DNA from: Methylomonas sp.
Lineage (GTDB): Bacteria > Pseudomonadota > Gammaproteobacteria > Methylococcales > Methylomonadaceae
Length of the DNA: 39,381 nt
Assembly (NCBI GenBank): GCA_026988155.1
Contig: JALSLW010000031.1
Span: 1-39,381, forward strand
Reading direction: 5' to 3'
The position numbers were made by a program, and so were the translations under genes. This document shows, one piece after another, positions 8,586-18,039 of the stretch. Position 1 is the first letter of the stretch, and the number at the start of each line of letters is the position of its first letter. The notes under the pieces are model-generated. The model worked only from the letters and a program-made list of their open reading frames with translations, searched no databases and was not told the origin of the DNA.

Positions 8586-9509
8586 TTGGCAAAAAAAATA
8601 ATTCGTATCGCAACACGGCAGAGTCCGTTGGCATTGTGGCAAGCTGAACATGTTGCAGAAAGGCTGGAAAAGGAATTTCCAGAAGTGGCGACTGAACTGG
8701 TTAAAATGGTGACTAAGGGGGATAAAATTCTTGATGCACCTTTAGCCAAAATAGGCGGAAAAGGGCTTTTTGTTAAAGAGTTAGAGCAGGGTATGCTTGA
8801 TGGAATAGCTGATATTGCAGTACATTCAATGAAAGATGTACCTGTTGAATTTCCTGATGGGCTTCATTTGGCCGCTATTTTAAAAAGAGAAGACCCGACA
8901 GATGCTTTTGTTTCAAATGGCTACAAATCGTTAGATGATTTGCCTTGCCATGCAAAAATTGGAACTTCAAGTTTGCGCAGGCAGTGTCAGATCAAGGCAC
9001 TGTTTCCCGATGCCGAAATGCTGTCTTTAAGAGGCAATGTCAATACTCGGTTAGCGAAGTTAGATGCGGGAGAATATGATGCTATTATTTTGGCCTCGGC
9101 AGGTTTGAAGCGCCTGGGAATGGGGGGGCGAATTACTGAGTGTTTGGATACCTCAATTAGCTTGCCAGCCATAGGGCAGGGGGCAATCGGTATTGAAAGT
9201 AGAATGGATGATCAAGAGATTAATGATTATCTAACAGTTTTGCATGATCAGCTGACAGCGGTAAGAGTGATGGCAGAGCGTGCAATGAATGAACGTTTAA
9301 ATGGAGGCTGTCAGGTGCCTATTGCCGGTTTTGCCGAAATTCAGGGGGATAGGCTGGTTATGCGCGGTTTGGTTGGTTCTCCTGATGGTGCTGTACTATA
9401 TAGAGCAGAAAGGCAGGGGACTTTTGCTCAGGCTAAAGAAATCGGCGTAGCAATTGCTGATGATTTATTGGCTCAGGGCGCTGACAAAATTCTGCAGGCG
9501 CTGTATTAA
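8586..9509 (+). CDS. hemC: Porphobilinogen deaminase HemC
   Basis: HemC polymerises four porphobilinogen molecules to hydroxymethylbilane in haem, sirohaem and cobalamin synthesis. The 307-residue product has [18 protein letters not shown] at the start, HSMKDVP, the [10 protein letters not shown] loop, and the cofactor-binding Cys242 in [13 protein letters not shown], at the same position as in E. coli. The start is a TTG (8586): AGGA at 8576-8579 is 6 nt upstream and the protein begins exactly where the family does ([11 protein letters not shown]). First gene of hemCDXY. Confidence 0.97.
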   Translation: MAKKIIRIATRQSPLALWQAEHVAERLEKEFPEVATELVKMVTKGDKILDAPLAKIGGKGLFVKELEQGMLDGIADIAVHSMKDVPVEFPDGLHLAAILKREDPTDAFVSNGYKSLDDLPCHAKIGTSSLRRQCQIKALFPDAEMLSLRGNVNTRLAKLDAGEYDAIILASAGLKRLGMGGRITECLDTSISLPAIGQGAIGIESRMDDQEINDYLTVLHDQLTAVRVMAERAMNERLNGGCQVPIAGFAEIQGDRLVMRGLVGSPDGAVLYRAERQGTFAQAKEIGVAIADDLLAQGADKILQALY

Positions 9510-10275
9510 TATTTTAGTGACGCGACCTGCGCACCAGGCTGATGAGCTGTGTGCTTTAATAGAGCTAAATGGCTGGAATGCCATTCGTTTTCCTACACTG
9601 GAAATTGCGGCTATTAATAATGAAAAAATTAACCGGCAGCTTGAAACGCTTGGTCAGTGGGATTGGCTTATTTTCATCAGTGCAAACGCAGTAAATTTTG
9701 CGCTGAGTGCGAATAATGGCAGAATAGACTGCTTTAAAAAAAGTTCTATAGCTGCGGTTGGCAAGGCTACGGAAAAAGCACTGCAGGCCGCTGGGCTAAC
9801 AGTAGACTTGCTTCCTGACAATCAATTTAATACGGAAGGTTTGCTGGCAACAGATGAAATGAATCAGGTCAAAGGAAAAGGCTGTATGATTATCCGAGGG
9901 CTGGGCGGGAGAGAGATGCTGGCTAATAAATTATATGAACGTGGTGCCGAGGTTGAATACATGGAAGTGTACAGCAGAGAAATGCCCATGGCGGATAGTG
10001 TTATTATGACAGCCCACCTTAAACAGGGAACGCTTCATGCACTCACTATAACCAGTGGTGAAGCATTGAAAAATTTAATGATGATGGTGGAATCTGGGCT
10101 GCGAGATAAATTACTGGCCGTGCCTTTAATCGTTATAAGCAATAGATTAAAAGAGCTGGCAGAAAAAAGTGGTTTTAAAACGATTGCGATTACTGAAGGC
10201 ACTGGTGATGCAGCAATTATCAAGACAGTCGGAATGATAAGCCAGAGAGCTCAACAACAAACTAATGGGGGATAA
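9505..10275 (+). CDS. hemD: Uroporphyrinogen-III synthase HemD (start codon uncertain, possibly ATT)
   Basis: HemD cyclises hydroxymethylbilane, with inversion of ring D, to uroporphyrinogen III. The protein starts with the family motif [13 protein letters not shown], followed by [26 protein letters not shown] and TITSGEAL, all typical of HemD. The frame is open from an ATG at 9454, but that adds 17 residues with no family counterpart inside hemC. The GTG at 9517 would remove the first core strand (ILV). The start best matching the family (MNILVTRP, compare E. coli MSILVTRP) is ATT at 9505-9507, which overlaps the hemC TAA (9507-9509) and has AGG 6 nt upstream. I list that start, which would need rare ATT initiation by coupling; ATG 9454 is the conservative alternative. 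Confidence 0.9.
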   Translation: MNILVTRPAHQADELCALIELNGWNAIRFPTLEIAAINNEKINRQLETLGQWDWLIFISANAVNFALSANNGRIDCFKKSSIAAVGKATEKALQAAGLTVDLLPDNQFNTEGLLATDEMNQVKGKGCMIIRGLGGREMLANKLYERGAEVEYMEVYSREMPMADSVIMTAHLKQGTLHALTITSGEALKNLMMMVESGLRDKLLAVPLIVISNRLKELAEKSGFKTIAITEGTGDAAIIKTVGMISQRAQQQTNGG

Positions 10276-11545
10276 AGTGGCTGAAGAATTAAAAGAACAG
10301 CAGGAAGGTGGAGTGCAGGCGGAAGCTCGGCCCGTGGGAACAACTCAAACAAAATCTCGTGGTGGGATGATTTTTGGCATTATCAATTTATTTCTTATCT
10401 TTCTGTTGATGGGAGGAGGATTCTACCTATTAAGTGAAATAAAAGATAAGCAGCAAGCTCAGGAAGGCGATATTGACAAGGTTGACGAGAAAGGTATTGA
10501 GGTAAGTAAGGAAATAAATACTTTTCAAGTGCAGTTAAGCACTATGCAGTCTCAGATTGCGACCTTTAATGAAGAAATAGCAGGAAAAGATAATCATTTT
10601 ACTAAAACGTTAGCTGATTTTTCTCAGTTGCATTCAGAAAAGTTAACGGCTGTCCATAAAGATTTGGTAGCAGAAATAACCCAGTTAAAACGGCAGCTGG
10701 GAAAAACCCGTGGTGACTGGCTAGTGGCAGATGCAGAGTATTTGTTAAGTGTTGCCAATCAGCGACTGCATTTAATGGGCGATATTAATACCACACGAAT
10801 GGCGCTGGAAGCCGCTGATCAAAGATTAAGAGAAAGTGGCGATACAGCGGCTTTTAAAGTTCGTGAGCAGATAGCTAAAGAAATTGCGGGGCTTCGTACA
10901 GTAAATTTACCAGATATTGTAGGAATATATTCATCTATTCAAATATTAAAGGATAAAGTAAACGGGCTTGCAACACTTTTGCCATATGCTGGAAAGCCTC
11001 TGACAGAGTCAAAACAAGTACATGATCATGAGCAGGCACAAGAAGCTGACCATGGTGTTTTGAATTCAGCTTTACAGCTGTTGGAGGGCTATGTCACCGT
11101 TAGGCACTCAGATCAGCCAGTGACAGAAATTATCACGGAAGAGGAGGTTGAATTTATCAGACAGCAACTTAATGTAAAGCTGGAAATGGTTAAAATTTCA
11201 CTGGTACAGCAAAATGATGCGCTATATCAGGCAAATATTGCAGATGTAAAACAGTGGGTAAATGCTAATTTTACTAAGAACCAGCGTTCTAAAAGTTTTT
11301 TATCTGAGTTAAAAGCGCTAAAAGCGGTACAGCTTCGTACTCAATTCCCTGATATCAGTAAATCATTGAAGATGTTAAAGGATATAACAAAGCTGCGGAT
11401 AGAAACAGATAAGAGGTTTCAGGAAGGAAAAGATAGGTCAGCCACCGATGAAGTTCAAATAAAACCGGAGATCAAACCTTCAGTTGCTGAAGAACAAATT
11501 ATCCCTGCGGTTGAAGTTGATAAAACCGAGCCGGCTGCACCCTAA
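10265..11545 (+). CDS. hemX: HemX, haem-operon membrane protein
   Basis: HemX is a bitopic inner-membrane protein encoded with hemCD in gammaproteobacteria; it is often labelled uroporphyrinogen-III methyltransferase but has no clear methyltransferase fold. Here it has a polar N-terminus, one membrane segment at about residues 35-57 (MIFGIINLFLIFLLMGGGFYLL), a coiled coil to about residue 145, then the conserved core with DWLVADAEYLLSVANQRLHL and later VRHSD. The ATG at 10265 overlaps the end of hemD by 11 nt but has no Shine-Dalgarno. A GTG at 10277 (VAEELKEQ) follows GGGGGA at 10267-10272 with a 4-nt gap and may be the true start. Confidence 0.93.
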   Translation: MGDKVAEELKEQQEGGVQAEARPVGTTQTKSRGGMIFGIINLFLIFLLMGGGFYLLSEIKDKQQAQEGDIDKVDEKGIEVSKEINTFQVQLSTMQSQIATFNEEIAGKDNHFTKTLADFSQLHSEKLTAVHKDLVAEITQLKRQLGKTRGDWLVADAEYLLSVANQRLHLMGDINTTRMALEAADQRLRESGDTAAFKVREQIAKEIAGLRTVNLPDIVGIYSSIQILKDKVNGLATLLPYAGKPLTESKQVHDHEQAQEADHGVLNSALQLLEGYVTVRHSDQPVTEIITEEEVEFIRQQLNVKLEMVKISLVQQNDALYQANIADVKQWVNANFTKNQRSKSFLSELKALKAVQLRTQFPDISKSLKMLKDITKLRIETDKRFQEGKDRSATDEVQIKPEIKPSVAEEQIIPAVEVDKTEPAAP

Positions 11546-11560
11546 GCGAGAGACAGGATT

Positions 11561-12793
11561 ATGAAAAATTTTATTTATTTTCTAGGGGCCCTTTGTATTG
11601 CACTGGCTGCCGCTTTTTTCATTCAAAGCTGGTTGACTAGATTTGAAGATCCTGGCTATGTGCTGATTGGGCTAGGACATTGGTCTTTAGAAACGTCAGT
11701 AGTGGTTTTTGCAATCGCTCAGATTATTGGCTTCTTTATGCTGTACATGTTTTTTAGACTGTTAGGCGCTTTGTTTCGTTTGCCGAGTAAAATAAAGCAT
11801 AAAGGCAAGAACATTAAGTTTAATCGATCACAGGAAGCATTGATTGCAGGCTTGATTGATTCAGCGGAAGGCAATTGGGAAAAAGCAGAAAAAGTATTGA
11901 TTAAGCATGCATCGAATAGCGGTGCGCCTCTATTGCATTATTTAACCGCCGCCAAAGCCGCTCAATCAAGAGGGGCGATAGAAAAACGGGATGAATATCT
12001 TAGAAAAGCGACTGAGCAGTCCGGTGAAACTGATATAGCCGTTGGGTTGACTCAGGCTGAACTGCATTTATCGGCAAACCAGTTTGATCAGGCCCTGGAA
12101 ACATTGATTAAACTGCATTCTATTGACTCTGGGCATGCCAGTATTTTAAAACTGCTGCATCAGACCTATCAGCGCGTAGGTGACTGGGAAGGGCTGCGGA
12201 AATTGATTCCTTCGCTGCATCAGAATAAAGTATTAATGGAAGCAGAAGTAAAGCTTCTTGAAAGCGAAACCTTCAGCAGCTTATTAAAGCAGGCTGCTGA
12301 GCGGGGGAATGCTGAAGATATTCAGCAATTATGGAAAACGGTTCCTGAGCATGTACAGTCCTTACAAGGTATTTCGACCATTTATTATGCTGCTATGATT
12401 GAAGTAGGTGCCGGTGAAAGGGTCGAGGATGAAATTGCCAAGTCTATTGTAAAGCAGTGGGATGAAACCTTGCTGGTTTTGTATGCCAGCATACGTTCAA
12501 AAGACTACCCTAAACAGCTTCAGACGGCAGAGCAGTGGCTGGCTGTTCATTCTAGCAGCGCAATACTGTTAAGAGTCTTGGGAAATATCAGTATAAAATG
12601 CAAGCAAATGGAAAAAGCAGAACAGTATTTAACTAAAAGTGTGGGGATAGAACCTACGGTTGCCACTTATCAGCTGTTAGGAGATGTATTGACTGAAAAA
12701 GGCGACAAGGATAAGGCGGGCGATAGCTATAAAAAAGGCCTGGAGCTGGCTTCAAGCGAAGTTGTTAACCGTGTTGAAGGTATTGTCGGTTAA
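11561..12793 (+). CDS. hemY: HemY, TPR-containing inner-membrane protein
   Basis: HemY (the proteobacterial hemCDXY type, not the Bacillus protoporphyrinogen oxidase of the same name) has two N-terminal membrane segments (about residues 4-22 and 47-68) and a large TPR-like helical domain. The conserved pattern 'DPGYVLIGLGHWSLETS' between the spans and 'LIAGLIDSAEGNWEKAEKVL' after them identify the family. The 410-residue length is normal. It is thought to scaffold late haem-synthesis steps at the membrane; its exact role is not settled. An AGGA lies just upstream of the ATG, 15 nt after the hemX stop. Last gene of the operon. Confidence 0.95.
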   Translation: MKNFIYFLGALCIALAAAFFIQSWLTRFEDPGYVLIGLGHWSLETSVVVFAIAQIIGFFMLYMFFRLLGALFRLPSKIKHKGKNIKFNRSQEALIAGLIDSAEGNWEKAEKVLIKHASNSGAPLLHYLTAAKAAQSRGAIEKRDEYLRKATEQSGETDIAVGLTQAELHLSANQFDQALETLIKLHSIDSGHASILKLLHQTYQRVGDWEGLRKLIPSLHQNKVLMEAEVKLLESETFSSLLKQAAERGNAEDIQQLWKTVPEHVQSLQGISTIYYAAMIEVGAGERVEDEIAKSIVKQWDETLLVLYASIRSKDYPKQLQTAEQWLAVHSSSAILLRVLGNISIKCKQMEKAEQYLTKSVGIEPTVATYQLLGDVLTEKGDKDKAGDSYKKGLELASSEVVNRVEGIVG

Positions 12794-13018
12794 TATTATA
12801 TCTAGGAGCGTGTAGGAAATAACTATACAGCGGGCTTATTTTTTTGTCCGTTTGCAGCTGTCCCGACAGTAGTGGTGTGGGTTGTTAGCGTTCGTTCGCA
12901 ATTATTCCTGCTCACACTGTTTTGCCAATACATTTTCAAATGTCAGTTGCTCTCGAACCCCCTTAAATGTTCTTTAGTGAAAAATAAAGCCTCTAAAGAT
13001 TTTGAATGATTATTTAAT

Positions 13019-14440
13019 ATGATAGAAAGAAGTAATAGAGGCGGCGTTGTCAGGCCTCATCGTTCTAAGTTAATCGCCATTATACGTCTGCTCGATGTTT
13101 TTATTATCTGGCTTACATTGTATTTAGTCTTAGAAAATTACGGACTTAATTTTGAATATCATCAGCTTTTATGGCTTTTGATCGCAGTGACGTGTTTTGA
13201 GTTTTTTGCTGAATTCAATCTTTTATATAACGTGCCAAGGGGTACAAACCTATATAGAGAAATATTAAGAACAGGCATTGCCTGGTTTGGTGTTTTATTG
13301 GTTTTTCTTTGTGTTATACAGATCAAGCCAAGTTTAGTTGATGGTCCAAGTGAGGCAGTATTTTGGTCTTGGCTGGTCTTGGCCCCCTTGGTATTGGTAG
13401 GGTGGCATCTTGCTATGCGGCTGTTTATCAATTATATGAGAGGTGCTGGAGAAAATACGCGGAAAGTTGCCATTATCGGAGCGACAAATTTAGGCTTCGA
13501 GCTGGAAAGTATTTTTAAAAGGGAGGCCTGGCTAGGGTATGCTTTTGCTGGATATTATGATGACCGTACAATAAAAGAAGATGGAAGGCTTCAATGGACT
13601 GAACAAAATTTGTCGGGCAATACGAATGAACTTATTCAAATGGTAAATGAGCAGAAGGTGGATGCAATTTATATTACTTTGCCGTTAAAGGCTGAAGAGC
13701 GGATTAAGCAGATTATAGGAGCGTTAGCTGATACAACAGCGGCTGTCTATTATGTGCCTGATTTGTTTGGTTTTGATTTATTAAGGGCAAAAATGGAGAA
13801 TTTGAGGGGAATACCGATCATCAGTATTCATGATACTCCGTTTTATGGAATTGATGGTATTTCAAAGCGAATGTTTGACGTTATTGTATCAGCTCTCATA
13901 TTGATAATAATTGGCATTCCATTGTTAATAATAGCTTTAGGCGTAAAAATCACTTCGCCGGGTCCTGTCATGTTTAAACAGCGACGCTATGGCTTTAAGG
14001 GTGAAGAAATCACAGTTTGGAAATTTAGATCAATGACTGTATCCGAGGATGGAGATAGTGTTAAGCAGGCCACAAAAAATGATGCACGGATAACTGATTT
14101 TGGTGCGTTTCTTCGCCGAACATCGCTTGATGAATTGCCGCAATTCATTAATGTTCTACAGGGCAGAATGTCAATTATAGGGCCTAGACCACATGCCGTT
14201 GCCCATAATGAGTTTTATCGAGGCCAGATAAAAGGTTATATGCTGCGGCATAAAGTTAAGCCTGGTATTACGGGACTTGCCCAAATTAGCGGTTACAGAG
14301 GGGAAACAGAAACTCTCGATAAAATGGATGGCCGTATTCAATATGACTTGGAATATATTCGCAACTGGTCTTTAATGCTGGATTGCAAGATTTTTTTAAA
14401 GACTATTTTCAAAGGGTTTTTCAGTGATCAGGCTTATTAA
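13019..14440 (+). CDS. Undecaprenyl-phosphate glucose phosphotransferase (priming enzyme of EPS synthesis)
   Basis: This 473-residue membrane enzyme starts EPS repeat-unit synthesis by moving a hexose-1-phosphate, probably glucose, from UDP-sugar to undecaprenyl phosphate. It has four N-terminal membrane segments (within residues 20-140), a central Rossmann-like domain beginning KVAIIGATNLGFELE, a further hydrophobic helix (about 290-310), and the catalytic bacterial sugar transferase domain. Catalytic motifs are SPGPVMFKQRRYGFKG, VWKFRSM, LRRTSLDELPQ, SIIGPRPHA and VKPGITGLAQISG. It corresponds to the WcaJ/EpsB type. The ATG at 13019 has no good Shine-Dalgarno. It is the first gene of the plus-strand EPS locus, after a 225-bp gap with no clear feature. 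Confidence 0.95.
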   Translation: MIERSNRGGVVRPHRSKLIAIIRLLDVFIIWLTLYLVLENYGLNFEYHQLLWLLIAVTCFEFFAEFNLLYNVPRGTNLYREILRTGIAWFGVLLVFLCVIQIKPSLVDGPSEAVFWSWLVLAPLVLVGWHLAMRLFINYMRGAGENTRKVAIIGATNLGFELESIFKREAWLGYAFAGYYDDRTIKEDGRLQWTEQNLSGNTNELIQMVNEQKVDAIYITLPLKAEERIKQIIGALADTTAAVYYVPDLFGFDLLRAKMENLRGIPIISIHDTPFYGIDGISKRMFDVIVSALILIIIGIPLLIIALGVKITSPGPVMFKQRRYGFKGEEITVWKFRSMTVSEDGDSVKQATKNDARITDFGAFLRRTSLDELPQFINVLQGRMSIIGPRPHAVAHNEFYRGQIKGYMLRHKVKPGITGLAQISGYRGETETLDKMDGRIQYDLEYIRNWSLMLDCKIFLKTIFKGFFSDQAY

Positions 14441-14722
14441 ATAAGATAGTTATATTTAGTAAGTGCAGAGGTAATATAAATATTTATTTATGAAAAGAAA
14501 CAGGCTGCAGGCTGTTTATTGTATGGAATCATTTGCCGAACTATAAAATTTGATAAGAGAATATAATTGAATTTAACCAGTGTTCTGCTTAACGCAACAC
14601 ACACATACTTATAAGCTTTTTGCTTATTGTTCTAGAACTTTAGGCATTTCCAGCATCTAAAATAATTGATATTATCTGCTATAATTGCAGGATTAAGAAA
14701 TGATCCAGTGGTTAAAATAGAG

Positions 14723-15553
14723 ATGTATATTGAAAAACGATTCAACCTCCGAGGTTTTTTGCATCATGGCCGGAATATTGCGCTTTGCGCAGTTACGATT
14801 CTTATTCTTGGGTATTGGAATATAGCCAATGCAGATTATAAGATAGGTGCCGGGGACGTACTGAATATTTCTGTTTATGGCGATGATAATCTGAAAAGTG
14901 AAATTCGGGTCTCTGCACAAGGGCGCATTACATTTCCATTGATTGGTGCAATTGCAGTTGCTGATAAATCCACATTCCAAGTGGAAAGAATGATCTCAAA
15001 GCTGTTGGCTGAAGGTCGTTATATAAATAATGCTCAAGTCACTGTAAATATTCGGGACTATAACAGTCAGCGGGTTTCTGTACTGGGTCATATAAACAAA
15101 CCTGCACGGTATCCTTTAAAGTCAAAAACCAGTTTGCTTGAAGTTATTGCCATGGCTGGGGGCATTAAAGATTCAGGAGATGATAGAGTTATTGTTACTC
15201 GTAATGTTAACGGAAAAACAGAGAAGCTGCTGGTGGATTTGTATGTCCTGCTTTCAAGTTCAGCTGAGAATCAGTCTTTTGAGATTCAGCCTGGTGATAT
15301 CATATATATTCCCAAAAGGCCTTTGTTCTATATTTATGGCGAGGTGCAGCATCCGGGAGGATACCCTGTCGAGCGTGGGCTGACGGTTGTTAAGGCGTTA
15401 TCTCTTGGTGGAGGACTGACTCCGCGAGGCACTCAAAGAGGAATCATTATTAAACGAAAAAATAAAAAAGGTATAGTGCAGGAGGTTGATGTAGAGCTGA
15501 CCGATTCTGTATTAAAAGATGACGTGGTATTCATTGATGAACGGCTGTTTTAA
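14723..15553 (+). CDS. epsE: EPS export protein EpsE (Wza-like, Poly_export/SLBB)
   Basis: A periplasmic or outer-membrane polysaccharide export protein of the Wza/EpsE family. From the ATG at 14723 (the frame opens at a TTG at 14666, but the family start and signal peptide fit the ATG) there is a signal peptide ending near NIANA, then the Poly_export domain beginning YKIGAGDVLNISVYGDDNLK with RVSAQGRITFPLIG. Two SLBB-type domains follow (VSVLGHINKPARYPL... and FYIYGEVQHPGGYPVE). At about 277 residues it is short and lacks the C-terminal helix by which Wza crosses the outer membrane. I see no lipobox Cys. This matches the EpsE type of methanolan-like loci. Translation initiation signals are weak. 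Confidence 0.92.
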   Translation: MYIEKRFNLRGFLHHGRNIALCAVTILILGYWNIANADYKIGAGDVLNISVYGDDNLKSEIRVSAQGRITFPLIGAIAVADKSTFQVERMISKLLAEGRYINNAQVTVNIRDYNSQRVSVLGHINKPARYPLKSKTSLLEVIAMAGGIKDSGDDRVIVTRNVNGKTEKLLVDLYVLLSSSAENQSFEIQPGDIIYIPKRPLFYIYGEVQHPGGYPVERGLTVVKALSLGGGLTPRGTQRGIIIKRKNKKGIVQEVDVELTDSVLKDDVVFIDERLF

Positions 15554-15618
15554 GATTAGGCCAAGTACTAACGAAAAATGCTGTACTTAAAAACCATAAT
15601 GAATAGGCTTAACATAAT

Positions 15619-16989
15619 ATGAATTTTCAGCAATTAATTATTATTCTTTGGGCGCGCAAAGTAACTGCACTGTCAGTTCTAGCCATTACAGTGCTGACGA
15701 CATTGGCGCTAAGTCTTACTATGCCAAAGCAATATGTTTCAACCACGACATTGGTGATTGATCAGCGGCAGGCAAATCCGGTAACAGGGTTAACTTTGCC
15801 TGCACAGCTGGTGGCTGGCTATATGGCAACACAAATCGATGTGATTGCCAGTCATAATGTGGCAAGAAAGGTGGTGGATAAACTTAAGTTGACGGCTGAT
15901 AAAAAATGGCAGAAAAAATTTTCCTCCAGCAATAGTAAGGGGGAAATAGATGAGTGGATTGCTGATTCTATATTAAAAAAACTTGAAGTTGAGCCTTCTC
16001 AAAAAAGTAGTTTGATACAGATTGGCTATACAGCCAGCGATAGTGAATTTGCTGCCACTGTAGCCAATACATTTGCTGAAGCTTATATCCAGACTAGCAT
16101 TGAATTAAGAGCACAGCCAGCCAAGCAGAGTTCGGCATGGTTTAGCAGTCAAAAAGAAGTTTTGCGGCAGCGGCTAGAGCATGCACAGAGAGTATTGTCT
16201 GACTATCAGCAAGAATTTGGAATTGTTTCAGCAGACGAAAAACTAGATCTGGAAAGTTCGAAGCTGGTTGATTTATCTAGGCAATTAGTTGAAAGTCAAG
16301 CTAAAACAAATGAATTGCAGTCAAGACTGGATCAGTTGGCGATGATTAGAAAACGTGGAGGGTCTTATCAGTCATTGAATGAGGTGCTTAGCAATTCCTT
16401 GATTCAATCTTTAAAATCTGATTTGTCACGGGCAGAATCTAAGTTTGCTGAATTGGCAAATCGTATTGGTCAAAACCATCCCCAATATAAACAGGTTCAG
16501 GCTGAAGTTTCCAGTCTTCGGAGAAAACTGTCTAGGGAAGTAAAAAGGGTTGTAGATAGCATACCGCTGAGTGCAAACTCATCTAAGCAAAGAGATGAAA
16601 TATTGACCGCCGCATTGGCAAAACAGAAAGCTAAAGTGCTTGAATTAAAGAAAAGGCATGATGATATTGCAGTGTTTAGATACGAGGTGGAAAATGCTCA
16701 GCGTGCTTTTGATAGCGTCATGCAAAAATCTATTCAGACACTTATGAAAAGCGAGATCAGTCAGACTGATGTTGCGATTTTAAACCCGGCGATTCCCGCG
16801 CATAAGCATTCAAAGCCCAGAATATTGCTAAATCTTATTTTGGCTGTTTTTCTGGGGGGGATTTTAGGCGCTGGGGCAGCTCTGATTGTTGAGCTATTAG
16901 ATCGACGGGTGCGATCTTCATATGATGTTAATAATTCGCTTTCACTTCCTGTTTTTGCTGTTATTTCAGCTGAAACAGATAGTAGTTAA
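15619..16989 (+). CDS. epsF: Chain-length determinant protein EpsF (Wzz/GNVR family)
   Basis: This 456-residue polysaccharide co-polymerase sets EPS chain length. It has the classic layout: an N-terminal membrane helix (about residues 14-34), a Wzz domain (MPKQYVSTTTLVIDQRQANP...), a long coiled coil (about 170-350, including RQRLEHAQRVLSDYQQEFGI), a GNVR-like region before the second membrane helix, and a C-terminal helix (about 405-430) with the proline motif 'LNPAIPAHKHSKPR' just before it. There is no fused kinase; that is supplied by the next gene, as in proteobacterial loci with separate EpsF and EpsG. It starts at ATG 15619, 65 nt after epsE. Confidence 0.94.
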   Translation: MNFQQLIIILWARKVTALSVLAITVLTTLALSLTMPKQYVSTTTLVIDQRQANPVTGLTLPAQLVAGYMATQIDVIASHNVARKVVDKLKLTADKKWQKKFSSSNSKGEIDEWIADSILKKLEVEPSQKSSLIQIGYTASDSEFAATVANTFAEAYIQTSIELRAQPAKQSSAWFSSQKEVLRQRLEHAQRVLSDYQQEFGIVSADEKLDLESSKLVDLSRQLVESQAKTNELQSRLDQLAMIRKRGGSYQSLNEVLSNSLIQSLKSDLSRAESKFAELANRIGQNHPQYKQVQAEVSSLRRKLSREVKRVVDSIPLSANSSKQRDEILTAALAKQKAKVLELKKRHDDIAVFRYEVENAQRAFDSVMQKSIQTLMKSEISQTDVAILNPAIPAHKHSKPRILLNLILAVFLGGILGAGAALIVELLDRRVRSSYDVNNSLSLPVFAVISAETDSS

Positions 16990-17048
16990 TTGTTTTTTCT
17001 CTAACTAAGAGTACAGGTCTGCGTAATAGAAATGATAAAGGAAAAATA

Positions 17049-18011
17049 GTGAGTAATGTTGAAGTTACCAAAAAGTATGTTGAAAGAGAGGTAACCTTTA
17101 TAACACGTTATAAAGGCAACATAGTAAATGTTGAACCGGTCAGCAAACACGTTGACGCAGATGAAATTGTTTCTATTGCTTCTGATGCCAGATCATCAAT
17201 GGGAGCTTTATTGCTTGATGCTGGGAAAATTACAGTTCAGGAGGCTGAGGCAATAATTGATCTGCAGAAGGAGGAGGGGCTTCGGTTTGGCGATGCGGCC
17301 AAGCAATTTGGTCTGATAAGCGAGGCTGACATACAAAAAGCATTGTCCCAGCAGTTTGACTTTCCTTATATAGCTCCTTCAGATGATGTGTTCAGTCAGG
17401 ATATTATTGCCGCCTATCAGCCATACTGCAAACAGGTTGAGGCTTTGCGAGCCGTTCGCAGTCAGCTGATGCTCCGCTGGTTTAACGATGACCGGAAATT
17501 GCTGTCTATTGTCAGCCCTGATCGAAATGAAGGCAGAAGCTATATTAGTGCCAATCTTGCGGTAGTGTTTTCCCAGTTAGGCAAGAAAACATTGCTGATT
17601 GATGCAAATCTTCGTGACCCTAAGCAGCATGAATTATTCAAACTGGAACAAAAGAAGGGATTATCTGATTTGCTGGCAAGCCGAGCCGATCAGTCTGTTG
17701 TCTATAAATTGCCTCAATTCCATAATTTATCGATTTTGCCAGCAGGAACTGTTCCGCCAAATCCGGCAGAAATGATCAGCCGAGGATTAAATATTATTTT
17801 GCAAAGATTCAGTCAAGAGTATGAGGTTATTTTAATCGATACGCCGGCTATCCAACATGGTACTGAAGCTCAAATTATTGCAGCTCACTGTGGCGGCTGT
17901 TTAATTGTTTCTCGGCAAGACCATACCCGTATGAAAGATTTGGAAATAATGAAGTCGGATTTGGAGCAGGCAAATATCCAATGTCTTGGTATGGTCATCA
18001 ATGATTATTAA
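17049..18011 (+). CDS. epsG: EpsG, BY-kinase-like ATPase with a type II secretion-like N-terminal domain and degenerate P-loop
   Basis: A 320-residue cytoplasmic partner of EpsF. Residues about 50-110 (GALLLDAGKITVQEAEAIID..., then GLISEADIQKALSQQFDFPYI) resemble the N-terminal domain of GspE/PilB-type ATPases. Residues 130-320 are the bacterial tyrosine-kinase fold: Walker A' LLIDANLRDP (182-191) and Walker B ILIDTP (261-266) are clear. The Walker A loop reads SPDRNEGRSY (156-165) instead of GxGKST: the invariant lysine is Arg. There is no C-terminal tyrosine cluster, only a final Tyr320. I believe the GRSY form is a feature of the EpsG family, so this may be normal for it, but kinase activity is doubtful. 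GTG start at 17049, with AAAGGA 6 nt upstream. Confidence 0.88.
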   Translation: MSNVEVTKKYVEREVTFITRYKGNIVNVEPVSKHVDADEIVSIASDARSSMGALLLDAGKITVQEAEAIIDLQKEEGLRFGDAAKQFGLISEADIQKALSQQFDFPYIAPSDDVFSQDIIAAYQPYCKQVEALRAVRSQLMLRWFNDDRKLLSIVSPDRNEGRSYISANLAVVFSQLGKKTLLIDANLRDPKQHELFKLEQKKGLSDLLASRADQSVVYKLPQFHNLSILPAGTVPPNPAEMISRGLNIILQRFSQEYEVILIDTPAIQHGTEAQIIAAHCGGCLIVSRQDHTRMKDLEIMKSDLEQANIQCLGMVINDY

Positions 18012-18039
18012 TCTACTGTCTTTGAAAATGGGGTTTTCT

